A stretch of 64,000 nucleotides of DNA. Origin: Desulfobacula sp. Its GTDB lineage: Bacteria > Desulfobacterota > Desulfobacteria > Desulfobacterales > Desulfobacteraceae. Under the pieces are notes generated by a model. The model ran no database searches and had not been told where the DNA came from. It worked only from the letters and a program-made list of their open reading frames with translations. The DNA lies in assembly GCA_018645325.1 (NCBI GenBank), contig JABGOU010000011.1, forward strand, positions 25,353-89,352, given 5' to 3'. The translations under genes and the position numbers were made by a program. Shown here piece after piece: positions 39,437-49,035 of this stretch (position 1 is its first letter; every line of letters begins with the position of its first letter).

Positions 39437-40357
39437 TTGAATCAAAAATCTGATAGCTCTAAAACTCTTCTGTATATATTCATGGCACTTCATGTGCTGG
39501 GTGCGGCCGGTACATTTATTCTCAGCAAAGCTGCAGCCACAAGTTTTGCAAACCCACTGGTCTTAACTGTTGTCCGGGGTATTGGGTGCGCTTTTATTTT
39601 TCTTATATTTACGGGATGGAAAATTCCCAAGCCTGATTTTAGCTTAAGAGAATGGTTCAGGCTCCTGGTGCTGGGTGTGCTGCTGGTTCCTTTGAATCAA
39701 TATCTTTTTTTAAAGGGCCTTGAACTCAGTGTTCCAGGACATTCCGCTCTTATTTATGCCATGACCCCCATTGGCGTTCTTTTGCTTTCAAGTATCCTGG
39801 CCGGTAAAACGCCTTCTATCCAAAAATTTGCAGGGGTTTTTATTGCATTTTCCGGCGTGATGATCATTTTAAGACCCTGGGCATCAGGACCCCAGGTCAG
39901 TGAACTGAGAATAGGGGATCTCTGGCTGATTGCAGCAGTCTTCTGCTGGGTTTTATATACGGTTCTGGCCAGTGATATTATCAGGAAAAAAAATGCATTG
40001 ATGGTAACGTCCTGGAGTCTGATTTTAGGTGTTCTCGTCATGCTGCCCATGGCTGTGCAACCCATCCTGACCTTTGATTTTTCTGTTGTTTCAACTGCTG
40101 GTTGGTTCGGACTCGGATATATGATTGTGATCACAAGCTCTATGATGATGATATTGTGGAACATCCTTCTTAAGAACCTGACACCGGTTCAAGTGGCGGT
40201 TACAACCAATGCTCAACCGCTTGCAACAACCCTTCTTGTCGCTCTCGGGTCTGCAGCAGGATTTCTTCAGGGTAATCAGGATCTGGGCCTGATGTTTATT
40301 ATAGGTATGGTATTGTCACTTTCAGGTATAATGGTGATCCAGAAATCCCGGGACTGA
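39437..40357 (+). CDS. EamA-domain (DMT superfamily) transporter
   Basis: A 306-aa inner-membrane protein with ten predicted helices in two EamA repeats (about 10-145 and 155-300), typical of metabolite exporters. PGHSALIYAMTPIGVLLLS and the corresponding segment TPVQVAVTTNAQPLATTLL mark the repeat ends. The likely start is TTG at 39437, preceded by AAAAAAGGAA. The substrate is unknown. Confidence 0.88.
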   Translation: MNQKSDSSKTLLYIFMALHVLGAAGTFILSKAAATSFANPLVLTVVRGIGCAFIFLIFTGWKIPKPDFSLREWFRLLVLGVLLVPLNQYLFLKGLELSVPGHSALIYAMTPIGVLLLSSILAGKTPSIQKFAGVFIAFSGVMIILRPWASGPQVSELRIGDLWLIAAVFCWVLYTVLASDIIRKKNALMVTSWSLILGVLVMLPMAVQPILTFDFSVVSTAGWFGLGYMIVITSSMMMILWNILLKNLTPVQVAVTTNAQPLATTLLVALGSAAGFLQGNQDLGLMFIIGMVLSLSGIMVIQKSRD

Positions 40358-40507
40358 TTTTTTTAGCAAGGAATTTACCCTCAAATAAATTGACTTTCAG
40401 TGTTCAGTTGCTAATATATTGAAAGGTTTGCTGCAAGGTTTATTAGTCAAGCCGAATCAAATTGTAAACATATAAAAAAAATAATTAAACAGGTATAAAA
40501 ATTTGCC

Positions 40508-41668
40508 ATGAAAAATAAAAAAACAGATAGCTACAAAGGATTTGAACAGGGTCCTATTCGTCCTCCCAGTGAAGCAAGCAGCCTTTTAATCAGACTGACT
40601 CGAAATTGCCCCTGGAACATGTGTACATTTTGCCGGGTGTATAAAAGGGGAAAGTTCTCTTTAAGGTCTGTTGGAAATATTATTCATGATGTTGATGTTT
40701 TGCATGGGTATATTGAAGGTATAAAACAAGTTGTCAAATCAGGAGGCTATGCCGGCAGCAAGGGTATTAACACTCTTTATAATAGTTTTGAAGAAAAAGA
40801 CCGGGTAGCGTTTAATGCTGCAGTGAACTTTTATTCTTCAGGAATGAAATCCATTTTTTTACAGGATGCCAATTCTTTGATCATGAAACCCGATGACCTG
40901 ATATTTGTGCTTGGACACATAAAAAAATGTTTTCCAGACGTGGACAGGATTACCACCTATGCAAGAAGCCATACCATTATCAGGATCAAGCAGGATGATT
41001 TGCAGCATATGGCAGATGCCGGGTTAAATCGTATTCATGTGGGCATGGAAACCGGATCAGATACTATATTAAAAAAAATAAAAAAAGGTATTACCAAAGC
41101 CGGCCATATCAAGGCGGGCCTGAAGGTAAAACAGGCTGGAATGGAGCTGTCTGAATATGTTATGCCTGGCCTTGGCGGCATAGAATATTCAATAGAACAT
41201 GCCCTGGAAACTGCTTCTGCGCTCAACAGCATTAATCCTGATTTTATCAGGATCAGGACCCTGGCAGTAACAGACGGGACAATTCTTGCCGAAGAAGCTG
41301 AAAAGGGAGAATTTGAAAAACCCACGGATGCAATGATGGCCAAGGAGTTAAGACTCTTTCTTGAAAGTCTTGACGGGATTGATTCCTATATTAAAAGTGA
41401 CCATATTTTGAACCTGTTTGAGACCATTAATGGGAAATTTCCTGAAGATAAAGAAAAATTGATTGGCATCATAGATGGATTTTTCAACCTTGATCCGGAA
41501 AAAAGAGTTTTATACCAGATGGGAAGACGGATGGGATTTTTCAGGGGCCCCGATGATATGGATACAAGCCCCCATCTTGAAAAAGTGAAGCAGGCCTGTG
41601 ATCAATACGGGGTCACACCCCAGAATATTGATTCCGTGATTGATGAATTGATGAAGCGTTTTGTGTGA
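40508..41668 (+). CDS. Radical SAM protein
   Basis: A 386-aa protein. The iron-sulfur cluster motif is NCPWNMCTFC, i.e. CX4CX2C with Cys34, Cys39 and Cys42, one residue longer than the canonical CX3CX2C. HVGMETGSDTILKKIKKG fits the radical SAM barrel. No B12-binding domain is visible. It is a general Fe-S oxidoreductase-like group without known function. It overlaps the hemW-like gene by 8 bases, suggesting coupled expression. Confidence 0.8.
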   Translation: MKNKKTDSYKGFEQGPIRPPSEASSLLIRLTRNCPWNMCTFCRVYKRGKFSLRSVGNIIHDVDVLHGYIEGIKQVVKSGGYAGSKGINTLYNSFEEKDRVAFNAAVNFYSSGMKSIFLQDANSLIMKPDDLIFVLGHIKKCFPDVDRITTYARSHTIIRIKQDDLQHMADAGLNRIHVGMETGSDTILKKIKKGITKAGHIKAGLKVKQAGMELSEYVMPGLGGIEYSIEHALETASALNSINPDFIRIRTLAVTDGTILAEEAEKGEFEKPTDAMMAKELRLFLESLDGIDSYIKSDHILNLFETINGKFPEDKEKLIGIIDGFFNLDPEKRVLYQMGRRMGFFRGPDDMDTSPHLEKVKQACDQYGVTPQNIDSVIDELMKRFV

Positions 41669-42803
41669 TCAAAAATCAATTTATATCCATATACCATTTT
41701 GTGTTAAAAAGTGTAATTATTGTGATTTTTTTTCTAATACAAATCTTTCATTAATCCCGACCTATATCAACGCCCTTCAAAAAGAGATTAAAAAACGATC
41801 AGGCTCAGAGCAAAAAATTAACACCATATACTTTGGAGGTGGCACCCCTTCTCTTCTCTCCATAAAAGATATTAAAAGGCTTTTTAAGACCATTGCAGAT
41901 AATTTCAGAATTTCCCCGGATGCTGAAATCACATTTGAGGTTAACCCTGGAACTATTAATTTCAATTATCTTAGAGAATTAAAAAATACGGGTATTAACA
42001 GGCTCAGCATTGGCACCCAGTCCTTTAACGATGATAAACTTAAATTTTTAAATAGGATCCACACGGCTAAACAGGCAGTAAAAGCCATTAATGATACAGC
42101 TAAGGCAGGCTTTGACAATATCAGTATAGATTTCATTTACGGGCTTCCTTTTGAAACACAAACCATATGGAAAAAAGACTTGAAACAGGCAATAGGAATG
42201 ACACCATCCCATTTGTCGTGTTATATGCTAACCATTGAACATGGCACTCCTCTTTATAAAAAATTTAAAAAAAGTCTTATAACTCCCCTTGGCAGCGAAG
42301 ATATGTCAGCCTTGTTTAAAAAAACGGCCAATTTTTTAAATAATAACAAGTATGAGCATTATGAGATTTCCAGTTTTGCAAATGGCCGGGCGAACCGATC
42401 AAGACACAATTCAAAATACTGGAGCATGAAACATTATTACGGGTTTGGGGCGGCAGCACACTCTTATGACGGGAAAACAAGATCCTGGAATCATAGAGAT
42501 ATCGATGCATATATAAAAGACCTGGATTCAGGTGGACTACCTGTTGAAGAAAGGGAAACACTTACCTCAAACCAGAAAATGATGGAGATGATCATGCTCA
42601 GGCTTCGTACTCTTGAGGGCCTTGATCTTGCAAAATTCCAGACTTTGTTTCTCGACTCCTTTGAAAAAAAATATAAAGAAATCCTTGAACAAATTTTTGC
42701 AGAGTCCCTGGGGTTTATTAAAGATCAAATGTTTGCACTCACTCTGGAGGGGAAAACCCGCCTGAACAGTATTGTTGAAGCGTTTGCACGAAAAACTCTT
42801 TAG
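41661..42803 (+). CDS. hemW: HemW-like radical SAM protein
   Basis: A 380-aa radical SAM enzyme of the coproporphyrinogen III oxidase-like group. YIHIPFCVKKCNYCDFFS holds CX3CX2C (Cys14, Cys18, Cys21), the FGGGTPSLL motif binds SAM, and TFEVNPGTIN and RLSIGTQSF follow. HemW members act as haem chaperones rather than oxidases. The start is TTG at 41661, inside the preceding gene. It converges with selB. Confidence 0.9.
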   Translation: MCDQKSIYIHIPFCVKKCNYCDFFSNTNLSLIPTYINALQKEIKKRSGSEQKINTIYFGGGTPSLLSIKDIKRLFKTIADNFRISPDAEITFEVNPGTINFNYLRELKNTGINRLSIGTQSFNDDKLKFLNRIHTAKQAVKAINDTAKAGFDNISIDFIYGLPFETQTIWKKDLKQAIGMTPSHLSCYMLTIEHGTPLYKKFKKSLITPLGSEDMSALFKKTANFLNNNKYEHYEISSFANGRANRSRHNSKYWSMKHYYGFGAAAHSYDGKTRSWNHRDIDAYIKDLDSGGLPVEERETLTSNQKMMEMIMLRLRTLEGLDLAKFQTLFLDSFEKKYKEILEQIFAESLGFIKDQMFALTLEGKTRLNSIVEAFARKTL

Positions 42804-44719
42804 GTTTTCCGCCTCAACTGCCTTGTATCTCCCACCCTGATGGTCAGATTTATGGAATCAAAGTATTCAATCAGGGGGATGACAAACTTTCTGGACACCC
42901 CGCCTGTCATGCCTTTGAAATCAGGTGTGGTAATGGATTCATTTTCTTTAAGAAATGCAGTCAGCTTTTGTTGAAGCCCATCTATTTTTTTAGCATCAAA
43001 GTAAAGGTCATCCTTGGTTTTGATAATGGATTTTTCATCAATCAGCATATGCAGGACAGCTATTGCATTGTTTTTGTCCAGATCAAGATCCTGGCATATG
43101 GTCCGAAAGAAAGGCGGTGTCAAGCCTGATGCTTGATAGATTTTTTTAATTTTCTCTTTTATTTCATGCTGGTCAACCTGAAGCGCTACTTTGTGGCCGG
43201 ACAATTTTACAATATTTTTGTCAAGAATAATTAAATTTTCCCTGGACAGTTTTGTAAAAAGAATATTAAAAAATTTAGCATCATCAATATATTGAAATTT
43301 GGATTTTAGTTCCTGGGTCGGCATACCTTCTTTTAATGGATTTTTGGCATGATAGTCGGCGAGTTTTTGGACAAGTTTTTCTTTAAAATCATCAAAAACC
43401 GTTCCATTGACAAATTTTTGGTTTTCTTTATCCGTCTGGATAACCATCTGCATAGCAAGCATTTTCTGTAAATCTGCAGTCAATTTCTTGTCTGGAATAT
43501 TGGTCATTACACGCAGCTGGGAAAAGGATAAACCCCTGTATCCTTTTAAGGATAAAAAAAATAAAATAATCTGTTCATTATCATTGAGTATCAGGTTTTC
43601 CAGTCCCTGTATAACAGTTTTGTCAAACAGCTTGTGCTTTTGGGAGGCTGGGTTTAATATGTCGCCGCCTCCAATTGTTTTTATTGGTGAATAACTCCTG
43701 ACAACATATCTGTCATCCTTGATGCAACATACAGGGGATTCTAAACGGAATTGAACGCAGGCTTCATCTCCAGGCAAAAGTTCTTCTCTGTCAAGCAGAA
43801 TAAGATACCCCAGTATTTCGCTTGTTCCTGAGTGAAATCTTATTCTTGTCCTGTTTTTTGCAGGCTTTGCATTACTTTTTAAATAAAGAAAGTGGGCATC
43901 CACCATATAGCTTTCAATCAAAGTGTCAGGAGTGGAAAGGATATCTCCCCGGTTGACGGATTCTTTGTCAAGTCCCTGAAAGTTAATGGCCGTTCTTGTG
44001 CCCGGGCCTGCTTTTTCAACACCTGAGCCATGGACCTGGATTCCCCTTACTTTTGAGACAATCTGCCTGGGATATACCATTATCTCATTGCCGACATTGA
44101 TACTGCCTGAGGTCAGGGTTCCGGTAATCACAGTTCCAAATCCTTTCATTGAAAAGACGCGATCTACAGGCAGTCTGAAAATAGAGGAAAATTTTCTTTC
44201 AGGGAGTTTGCTGCATATGGTTTCAAGGGTTTTGACAAATTGGTCTAACCCCTCATTTGTGACTGAGGAGACAGGAATAACAGGCTTATCTTCAAGAAAA
44301 GTGCCCTGCACAAAATCGTTGATATCATCAAGGGCAAGCTCTAAAAGGTCTTGATCCACCATATCTATTTTGGTCAAGGCCACCATTCCATGCCTGATCC
44401 CCATTAGGTTGCAGATTTCCATATGCTCCCTTGTCTGGGGCATGACACCTTCGTCTGCTGCAATCACCATGACGACCACATCAATACCGCTGGAACCTGC
44501 CACCATATTTTTTACAAATTTTTCATGGCCCGGCATATCCACTATTCCGATATGCTGACCATTGGGAAGATCAAGCAGAGCAAATCCAAGTTCAATGGTA
44601 ATGCCTCTTTCTTTTTCTTCTTTGAGCCGGTCTGTCTCAATCCCAGTTAATGCTTTGACAAGGCTTGTTTTCCCATGATCAATGTGCCCGGCCGTTCCTA
44701 AAATAATATTTTTTTCCAA
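42800..44719 (-). CDS. selB: Selenocysteine-specific elongation factor SelB
   Basis: Delivers Sec-tRNA to ribosomes at UGA codons with a SECIS. The GTPase domain has [13 protein letters not shown] (P-loop), [21 protein letters not shown] and ALTKIDMVD. Domain II/III barrels follow, then C-terminal winged-helix repeats (about 370-639) that bind SECIS RNA. Length 639 aa is typical. It explains the Sec codon at 21917 in this window. selA, selC and selD are not in this stretch. Confidence 0.96.
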   Translation of the reverse strand: MEKNIILGTAGHIDHGKTSLVKALTGIETDRLKEEKERGITIELGFALLDLPNGQHIGIVDMPGHEKFVKNMVAGSSGIDVVVMVIAADEGVMPQTREHMEICNLMGIRHGMVALTKIDMVDQDLLELALDDINDFVQGTFLEDKPVIPVSSVTNEGLDQFVKTLETICSKLPERKFSSIFRLPVDRVFSMKGFGTVITGTLTSGSINVGNEIMVYPRQIVSKVRGIQVHGSGVEKAGPGTRTAINFQGLDKESVNRGDILSTPDTLIESYMVDAHFLYLKSNAKPAKNRTRIRFHSGTSEILGYLILLDREELLPGDEACVQFRLESPVCCIKDDRYVVRSYSPIKTIGGGDILNPASQKHKLFDKTVIQGLENLILNDNEQIILFFLSLKGYRGLSFSQLRVMTNIPDKKLTADLQKMLAMQMVIQTDKENQKFVNGTVFDDFKEKLVQKLADYHAKNPLKEGMPTQELKSKFQYIDDAKFFNILFTKLSRENLIILDKNIVKLSGHKVALQVDQHEIKEKIKKIYQASGLTPPFFRTICQDLDLDKNNAIAVLHMLIDEKSIIKTKDDLYFDAKKIDGLQQKLTAFLKENESITTPDFKGMTGGVSRKFVIPLIEYFDSINLTIRVGDTRQLRRKT

Positions 44720-44733
44720 TTGTAAAAATAATC

Positions 44734-44913
44734 CTAAATTTTATTTGTTTTCTTTTTTCTTAAAAAAGCCATGCCATAAGCCAGGGCGACAAGGATGAGT
44801 CCTGCACCAACCCCTTTGTAAATACCCCATTCCGGTCTGAACAGCCGGGTAATGAGAATACCAAAAACAAGGCCTAAAATAAGCCTGACAACAAATATTA
44901 AAAATGCATTCAT
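44734..44913 (-). CDS. Small two-helix membrane protein
   Basis: A 59-aa protein starting MNAFLIFVVRLILGLVFGIL, with two membrane helices separated by FRPEWGIYKG and a KKKTNK tail. No family recognised. I use the ATG at 44913 in place of an upstream start because of the AAAGGAC region before it. It is located just upstream of selB on the same strand with a 14-base gap, so it may be co-transcribed. Confidence 0.6.
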   Translation of the reverse strand: MNAFLIFVVRLILGLVFGILITRLFRPEWGIYKGVGAGLILVALAYGMAFLRKKKTNKI

Positions 44914-45020
44914 ATACAAAGTCCTTTTAAAGAAATATTTATACCAAGGGATAATAGTCAAACAACAGTTTAAGGTCAATGTAAAATATGGTTAGAAATT
45001 CTAGGGTCATGAGAAAAGTG

Positions 45021-45049
45021 TTGAAAAACAGATCAAGGTCTGATAATTA
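45021..45049 (+). promoter_or_regulatory. Probable tRNA-His promoter
   Basis: TTGAAA (45021-45026) with GATAAT (45042-45047, spacing 15) or the overlapping TAATTA (spacing 17), about 17-24 bases before the tRNA. Confidence 0.45.
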
Positions 45050-45064
45050 AGGAGAGTTTTTTAA

Positions 45065-45141
<77 letters not shown>

Positions 45142-45255
45142 TTTTAAAACGTTTTAAAAAGATTGCTCATTAACACCCGAAGCTCAATTTATGTGAGACT
45201 CGGGTTTTTTGATTATGGAGAAAGCCAAAATCCAATAAGAAAGGAGACTGTCAAA

Positions 45256-46293
45256 ATGTTCTCAATCAAAAGAGTCCTTGTAATATTAATTTTCCTGTGT
45301 CTGCTTTTAACCCCAGGTCTTGTTTTTTCTCAAGATTTTTCCAAAAATTTAAAACAAGGGTTATATGCTCACTTTGACACAACTAAAGGGTCAATTATTT
45401 GTGTTCTATATTATAAACAGACTCCCATCACCGTCATCAATTTTGCAGGGCTGGCTCTTGGAACAATCGCTTCAAAACAGAATTCTTCTAAAAAATATTA
45501 TGACGGGCTTATTTTCCACAGGGTGATCAAAGATTTTATGATCCAGGGGGGAGATCCCACAGGAACAGGAAGAGGTGGACCTGGATACAAATTTCCTGAT
45601 GAGTTTGTGAAAGAATTAAAACATGATTCTCCTGGGATTCTTTCCATGGCCAATGCAGGCCCCGGAACCAATGGCAGCCAGTTTTTCATTACCCATAAAG
45701 CAACTCCCTGGCTTGATAATAAACATACTGTTTTTGGAAAAGTGATTAAAGGCCTGGATGTGGTCAATGAAATTGAAAAAGGCGATAAGATTAATAGTTT
45801 GACCATTATCAGGGTTGGAGAAGATGCCAAGGCGTTTAAAACAGACCAGAAAAGTTTTGATAAAGCCATGAGCAAGATTACAGCCAAAAAAGAAGTAGAA
45901 AGAAAAAAGCGTATGGCAAAATTTGAAACGGAAATGTATCTTCGCTACCCGGATGCAACAAAAACAAAATCCGGCCTGATGTATGTCCAGCTAAAAAAAG
46001 GCTCCGGCCCAAGCCCCGGACCGGGCGCCGCAGTAAATGTTCATTATGCCGGCAGATTAAAAGATGGCAAAGTGTTTGACTCTTCTTACGACAGGGGAAA
46101 ACCAGTAGAGTTTAAGGCGGGTGTCGGCCAGGTTATTAAAGGATGGGACCAGGCATTGCTGGCAATGAAAAAAGGTGAAAAAAGGACCTTGCTGATTCCT
46201 TATGAACTTGCTTATGGAGAACAAGGTTACCCCAAAGTTATTCCTCCCCGATCCGATCTTATTTTTGATGTGGAGTTGATTGATTTCAAGTAA
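45256..46293 (+). CDS. Periplasmic cyclophilin-FKBP fusion peptidyl-prolyl isomerase
   Basis: A 345-aa protein. The signal peptide is [18 protein letters not shown] followed by an FSQ cleavage region. Residues ~35-195 are a cyclophilin domain ([47 protein letters not shown]). Residues ~250-345 are an FKBP domain ([49 protein letters not shown]). A charged coiled linker joins them. I start at the ATG 45256 after AAGGAG. Both classes of prolyl isomerase in one chain probably fold secreted proteins. Confidence 0.9.
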   Translation: MFSIKRVLVILIFLCLLLTPGLVFSQDFSKNLKQGLYAHFDTTKGSIICVLYYKQTPITVINFAGLALGTIASKQNSSKKYYDGLIFHRVIKDFMIQGGDPTGTGRGGPGYKFPDEFVKELKHDSPGILSMANAGPGTNGSQFFITHKATPWLDNKHTVFGKVIKGLDVVNEIEKGDKINSLTIIRVGEDAKAFKTDQKSFDKAMSKITAKKEVERKKRMAKFETEMYLRYPDATKTKSGLMYVQLKKGSGPSPGPGAAVNVHYAGRLKDGKVFDSSYDRGKPVEFKAGVGQVIKGWDQALLAMKKGEKRTLLIPYELAYGEQGYPKVIPPRSDLIFDVELIDFK

Positions 46294-46302
46294 CTCCTTT
46301 TT

Positions 46303-47004
46303 TTAAATCTGGGGCATCAGGGCCATGTCTTTCATGATTTTAGCCTGCCGTTCTTTAATATAGGGGCTGGGGTTTTTGACTGACCATATGTGCGGGTTTG
46401 GCAAAATGGCTGTCATTAAGGCGGCCTGGGAAGAGCTCAGGTGTTGAGCGCTTTTTGAAAAATATTTTTGCGAGGCTGCTTCGGCACCAGTGACACCTGT
46501 CCCCCAATCCACTGTATTTAAATATATTTCAAGAATTCTGTGTTTATCCCAAAAAAGTTCTATTAAAACGGTGTAGTACACCTCTGCTATTTTTCTGAAA
46601 ACGCTTTTGCTGGACAATAAAAATACACTCCTGGCCGCCTGCATGCTTATGGTGCTGGCACCCCGTATTTTTTTTCTTTTGATCAGAGTTTTCAGAACAT
46701 TTCTTATTTCCTTGAAATCAAACCCGTTATGGGATAAAAACCGCTGGTCTTCAGCAGCAATAACAGCCTTTCTCAAATGGGGTGATATGAACTCAATTTT
46801 TTTAAAAATATAGTTTGGACGTCGTTCAGGTTGCTTTTTAATAATGGATTCTGCCCATTCCCATGCCACATTAGGGGTAAATATCGGGTTGATGAATTTG
46901 AGTGACAGAACCTGAACAATGGTAAAACAAAACAAGCATAACACAATTTTCAATAGTGCTTTCCAGATCCAGGAACCGGTTTTTTTTCTTTTTTTTTTCT
47001 TCAT
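46303..47004 (-). CDS. mtgA: Monofunctional peptidoglycan transglycosylase
   Basis: A 233-aa GT51 enzyme with one N-terminal membrane helix (about 12-30). The catalytic glutamate is in AAEDQRFLSHNGFD, and the second motif RGASTISMQAARSVFL and the third ELFWDKHRILEIYLNTVDWG are intact. It polymerises lipid II glycan strands in the periplasm. There is no transpeptidase domain, so it is MtgA-like. It converges with the prolyl isomerase gene. Confidence 0.94.
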   Translation of the reverse strand: MKKKKRKKTGSWIWKALLKIVLCLFCFTIVQVLSLKFINPIFTPNVAWEWAESIIKKQPERRPNYIFKKIEFISPHLRKAVIAAEDQRFLSHNGFDFKEIRNVLKTLIKRKKIRGASTISMQAARSVFLLSSKSVFRKIAEVYYTVLIELFWDKHRILEIYLNTVDWGTGVTGAEAASQKYFSKSAQHLSSSQAALMTAILPNPHIWSVKNPSPYIKERQAKIMKDMALMPQI

Positions 47005-47307
47005 TTCACTTTTGGGTTCTACTTTTAAAGCAGATCGTTGTCAATTCCAAATCAGGACTTATAATTAACCCTTATCCTTTAGATGATCAAAATAGGAAGT
47101 AAAATTTATGGGTATAACTTTACTGCCGGCAGAACAATACCGGTAAATTTAAGAAAATAATATTATAGGCATGGCAGCATCTGCCCTTTTAATTTTCTTT
47201 TACAATTGAAGTTTCTTATTTCTTTACAGGAATTTTTATTCTTGCTACAGAATGATGCAATTAAAAATGATTTATCAGCATCTCATATAAAAAATAAAAG
47301 GATTATC

Positions 47308-47493
47308 ATGTTATTAGGATTATTCCTGGATCAGACACTATGCGCGTTTTTTCCAGTATTGGGGGAGATGTTCAGGAAGAACTCAGACAGGCAGCGTGAA
47401 GAGCTTGTAGAATTACAAGATAAAGTTGTTGTGGATAGTGCTGCATATGTTAAGAGATTAAAAATTAATTCCTTTGAAGACAAAGGAGAATAA
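47308..47493 (+). CDS. Hypothetical small protein
   Basis: A possible 61-aa protein: hydrophobic N-terminal MLLGLFLDQTLCAFFPVLGE followed by a charged helix (NSDRQREELVELQDKVVVD) and a lysine-rich end. AAAGGA precedes the ATG by 6 bases. No recognised family. It could be a membrane-associated peptide; it is convergent with the sigma-54 operon. Confidence 0.45.
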   Translation: MLLGLFLDQTLCAFFPVLGEMFRKNSDRQREELVELQDKVVVDSAAYVKRLKINSFEDKGE

Positions 47494-47560
47494 AATGGCT
47501 ATCCCCGGCAACCTGTTGACCACATCACCTTACCATTAATCAAGGCATATGATTCAAGAA

Positions 47561-47731
47561 TTACCAGGCATTTTCATCAGGATTAAAGTCATCACTTAAA
47601 TCATTTAGAAACGTATCATCCATCGGAATATCCTGATATCCGCCAAAGCTGTTATCAAAGCCACAAATCGGACATTCATATACATATTGTGGTAATAGAA
47701 CTCCACAGCCTAAACAAAAATCACAAGTCAT
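47561..47731 (-). CDS. 56-aa Zn-ribbon protein with acidic Trp-ended tail
   Basis: A small gene whose ATG overlaps the stop of the upstream decarboxylase by 4 bases (ATGA), so it is the last gene of that operon. Cysteines at 3, 6, 9, 20 and 23 give CDFCLGC and CPIC, a zinc-ribbon pattern. The second half is acidic (MDDTFLNDLSDDFNPDENAW). Size and layout recall amino-group carrier proteins such as LysW, but the LysW EDWGE end is absent, so identity is not claimed. It could alternatively be a rubredoxin-like or regulatory protein. Confidence 0.75.
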   Translation of the reverse strand: MTCDFCLGCGVLLPQYVYECPICGFDNSFGGYQDIPMDDTFLNDLSDDFNPDENAW

Positions 47732-49035
47732 AACCTTTTCCTTTCAATTCTTAAACCTGTTAATAAGTCATCAGTCTCATGCAATATAACTTTTGGTGAC
47801 TTACCCGTATTACCGATAACAACAACCTTAGGTAGTGGTTTGATAAAATCCTGCCTTAAGCTGTAAGTATAGGCACCCTGGGTTGGAATCATGAGCACAT
47901 CACCTTCAGATATTGAACCGCCAAAGTACGCATAGCCCCAGACATCATGAGGTGTACAAAGCGATCCCAATATGTTGCAGTGTCTCTCTATGTTTTCAAA
48001 ATTACTTAAGTTTATGACAGGGAAATAATCTGTTTCAAAGCGTTCCCAGCCGATTATATTTGTACCTGCATCTGTGATAACAAGATCTTTATCCTTCTTG
48101 TCAATTACCTGCAAAAGAATATGCATGGAATCATTACAAATCCAGCGCCCAGGCTCCAGGCAGATGGCACACTCAGTTTGGTTTAAAATGTTTGACTTTA
48201 ATGCCAGTGCAAGTTTATTTGCAAAATCATCTATACTATGCGCTGGCAGGTGATAATGTTCTAATGAGTTATCTCCTACCAGCCACTCCCCTTGCTGAGG
48301 CCAGTAACCACCGCCAATATCGATAAACTCAATCGAATCGAGAAAATCCATTGGCATGGATCTTAAACAGGCGCCCAAAATCTTAATAAATTCTATCTGG
48401 CGATCGGGTTCCAGATTCCATGATGAATGACACTGCAGTCCTTTAAATTCCAAATTCGGAACCGCTTTTATTTCACGATAACACATCTGCAATTGATCCA
48501 ATGGAATCCCAAACTTTCGCCATAAACCTGATGGATTATTATTTAACCGGACACCAACCTTAACACGATCATTTCCGGTTTTTAATAATCTTTTGATTCT
48601 CTCAATCTCGCCTATACTGTCTAAAAGAATTGTCACCTTTGAAGAATATTTCATTGCCAGCTTAAGCTCTTCCTCGGTTTTACCAGGACCGCTGAAAATG
48701 ATATCGCAGGCACCATTGGAAAGCGCTCTTGAAAGTTCTATACCGCTTGAAACATCAATACCAAATCCTTCTTCTACAAGTATTTTTGTTATCAACGGCA
48801 GGTTATTACTTTTCATGGCAAAATAGCATCTTACTTTTGGCAATCTTGTCACAAAAGCCTCTTTAAACTGCTTAGCCTTTTGGACCAAAACGTCAGTTTC
48901 AAGTATATAGAGTGGAGAGCCATATTTTTTTACAGCTCTTAAATAACACTCTTTCCTCTCAACATAAGTTTCGACAAATGAATCCAGAAAATCTTTTGAC
49001 ATTAAGGACATTTTATTGCTTTTATTTACTGTCAT
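47728..49035 (-). CDS. PLP fold-III amino acid decarboxylase
   Basis: A 435-aa enzyme of the LysA/ornithine/carboxynorspermidine decarboxylase fold. The Schiff-base lysine is Lys75 in CYFAMKSNN. Other motifs are GFGIDVSSGIEL, FIDIGGGYWP, CLEPGRWIC, and the partner-subunit loop GSLCTPHDVWG, then a GAYTYS end. It differs from the LysA-like protein at 14602. The start shares one base with the upstream ATP-grasp stop (TAATG) and the end overlaps the Zn-ribbon gene by 4. The substrate is unknown; the operon context speaks for a dedicated pathway rather than lysine synthesis. Confidence 0.85.
   Translation of the reverse strand: MTVNKSNKMSLMSKDFLDSFVETYVERKECYLRAVKKYGSPLYILETDVLVQKAKQFKEAFVTRLPKVRCYFAMKSNNLPLITKILVEEGFGIDVSSGIELSRALSNGACDIIFSGPGKTEEELKLAMKYSSKVTILLDSIGEIERIKRLLKTGNDRVKVGVRLNNNPSGLWRKFGIPLDQLQMCYREIKAVPNLEFKGLQCHSSWNLEPDRQIEFIKILGACLRSMPMDFLDSIEFIDIGGGYWPQQGEWLVGDNSLEHYHLPAHSIDDFANKLALALKSNILNQTECAICLEPGRWICNDSMHILLQVIDKKDKDLVITDAGTNIIGWERFETDYFPVINLSNFENIERHCNILGSLCTPHDVWGYAYFGGSISEGDVLMIPTQGAYTYSLRQDFIKPLPKVVVIGNTGKSPKVILHETDDLLTGLRIERKRL

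Noticed and set aside
45143-45160. AT palindrome TTTTAAAACGTTTTAAAA after tRNA-His as a regulatory site
   Set aside because: It could be a weak terminator, but such AT palindromes are frequent in this AT-rich sequence and I see no further support.
47561-47731. Naming the Zn-ribbon protein LysW
   Set aside because: The conserved EDWGE-type end is absent and the cysteine spacing differs, so only a resemblance is claimed.
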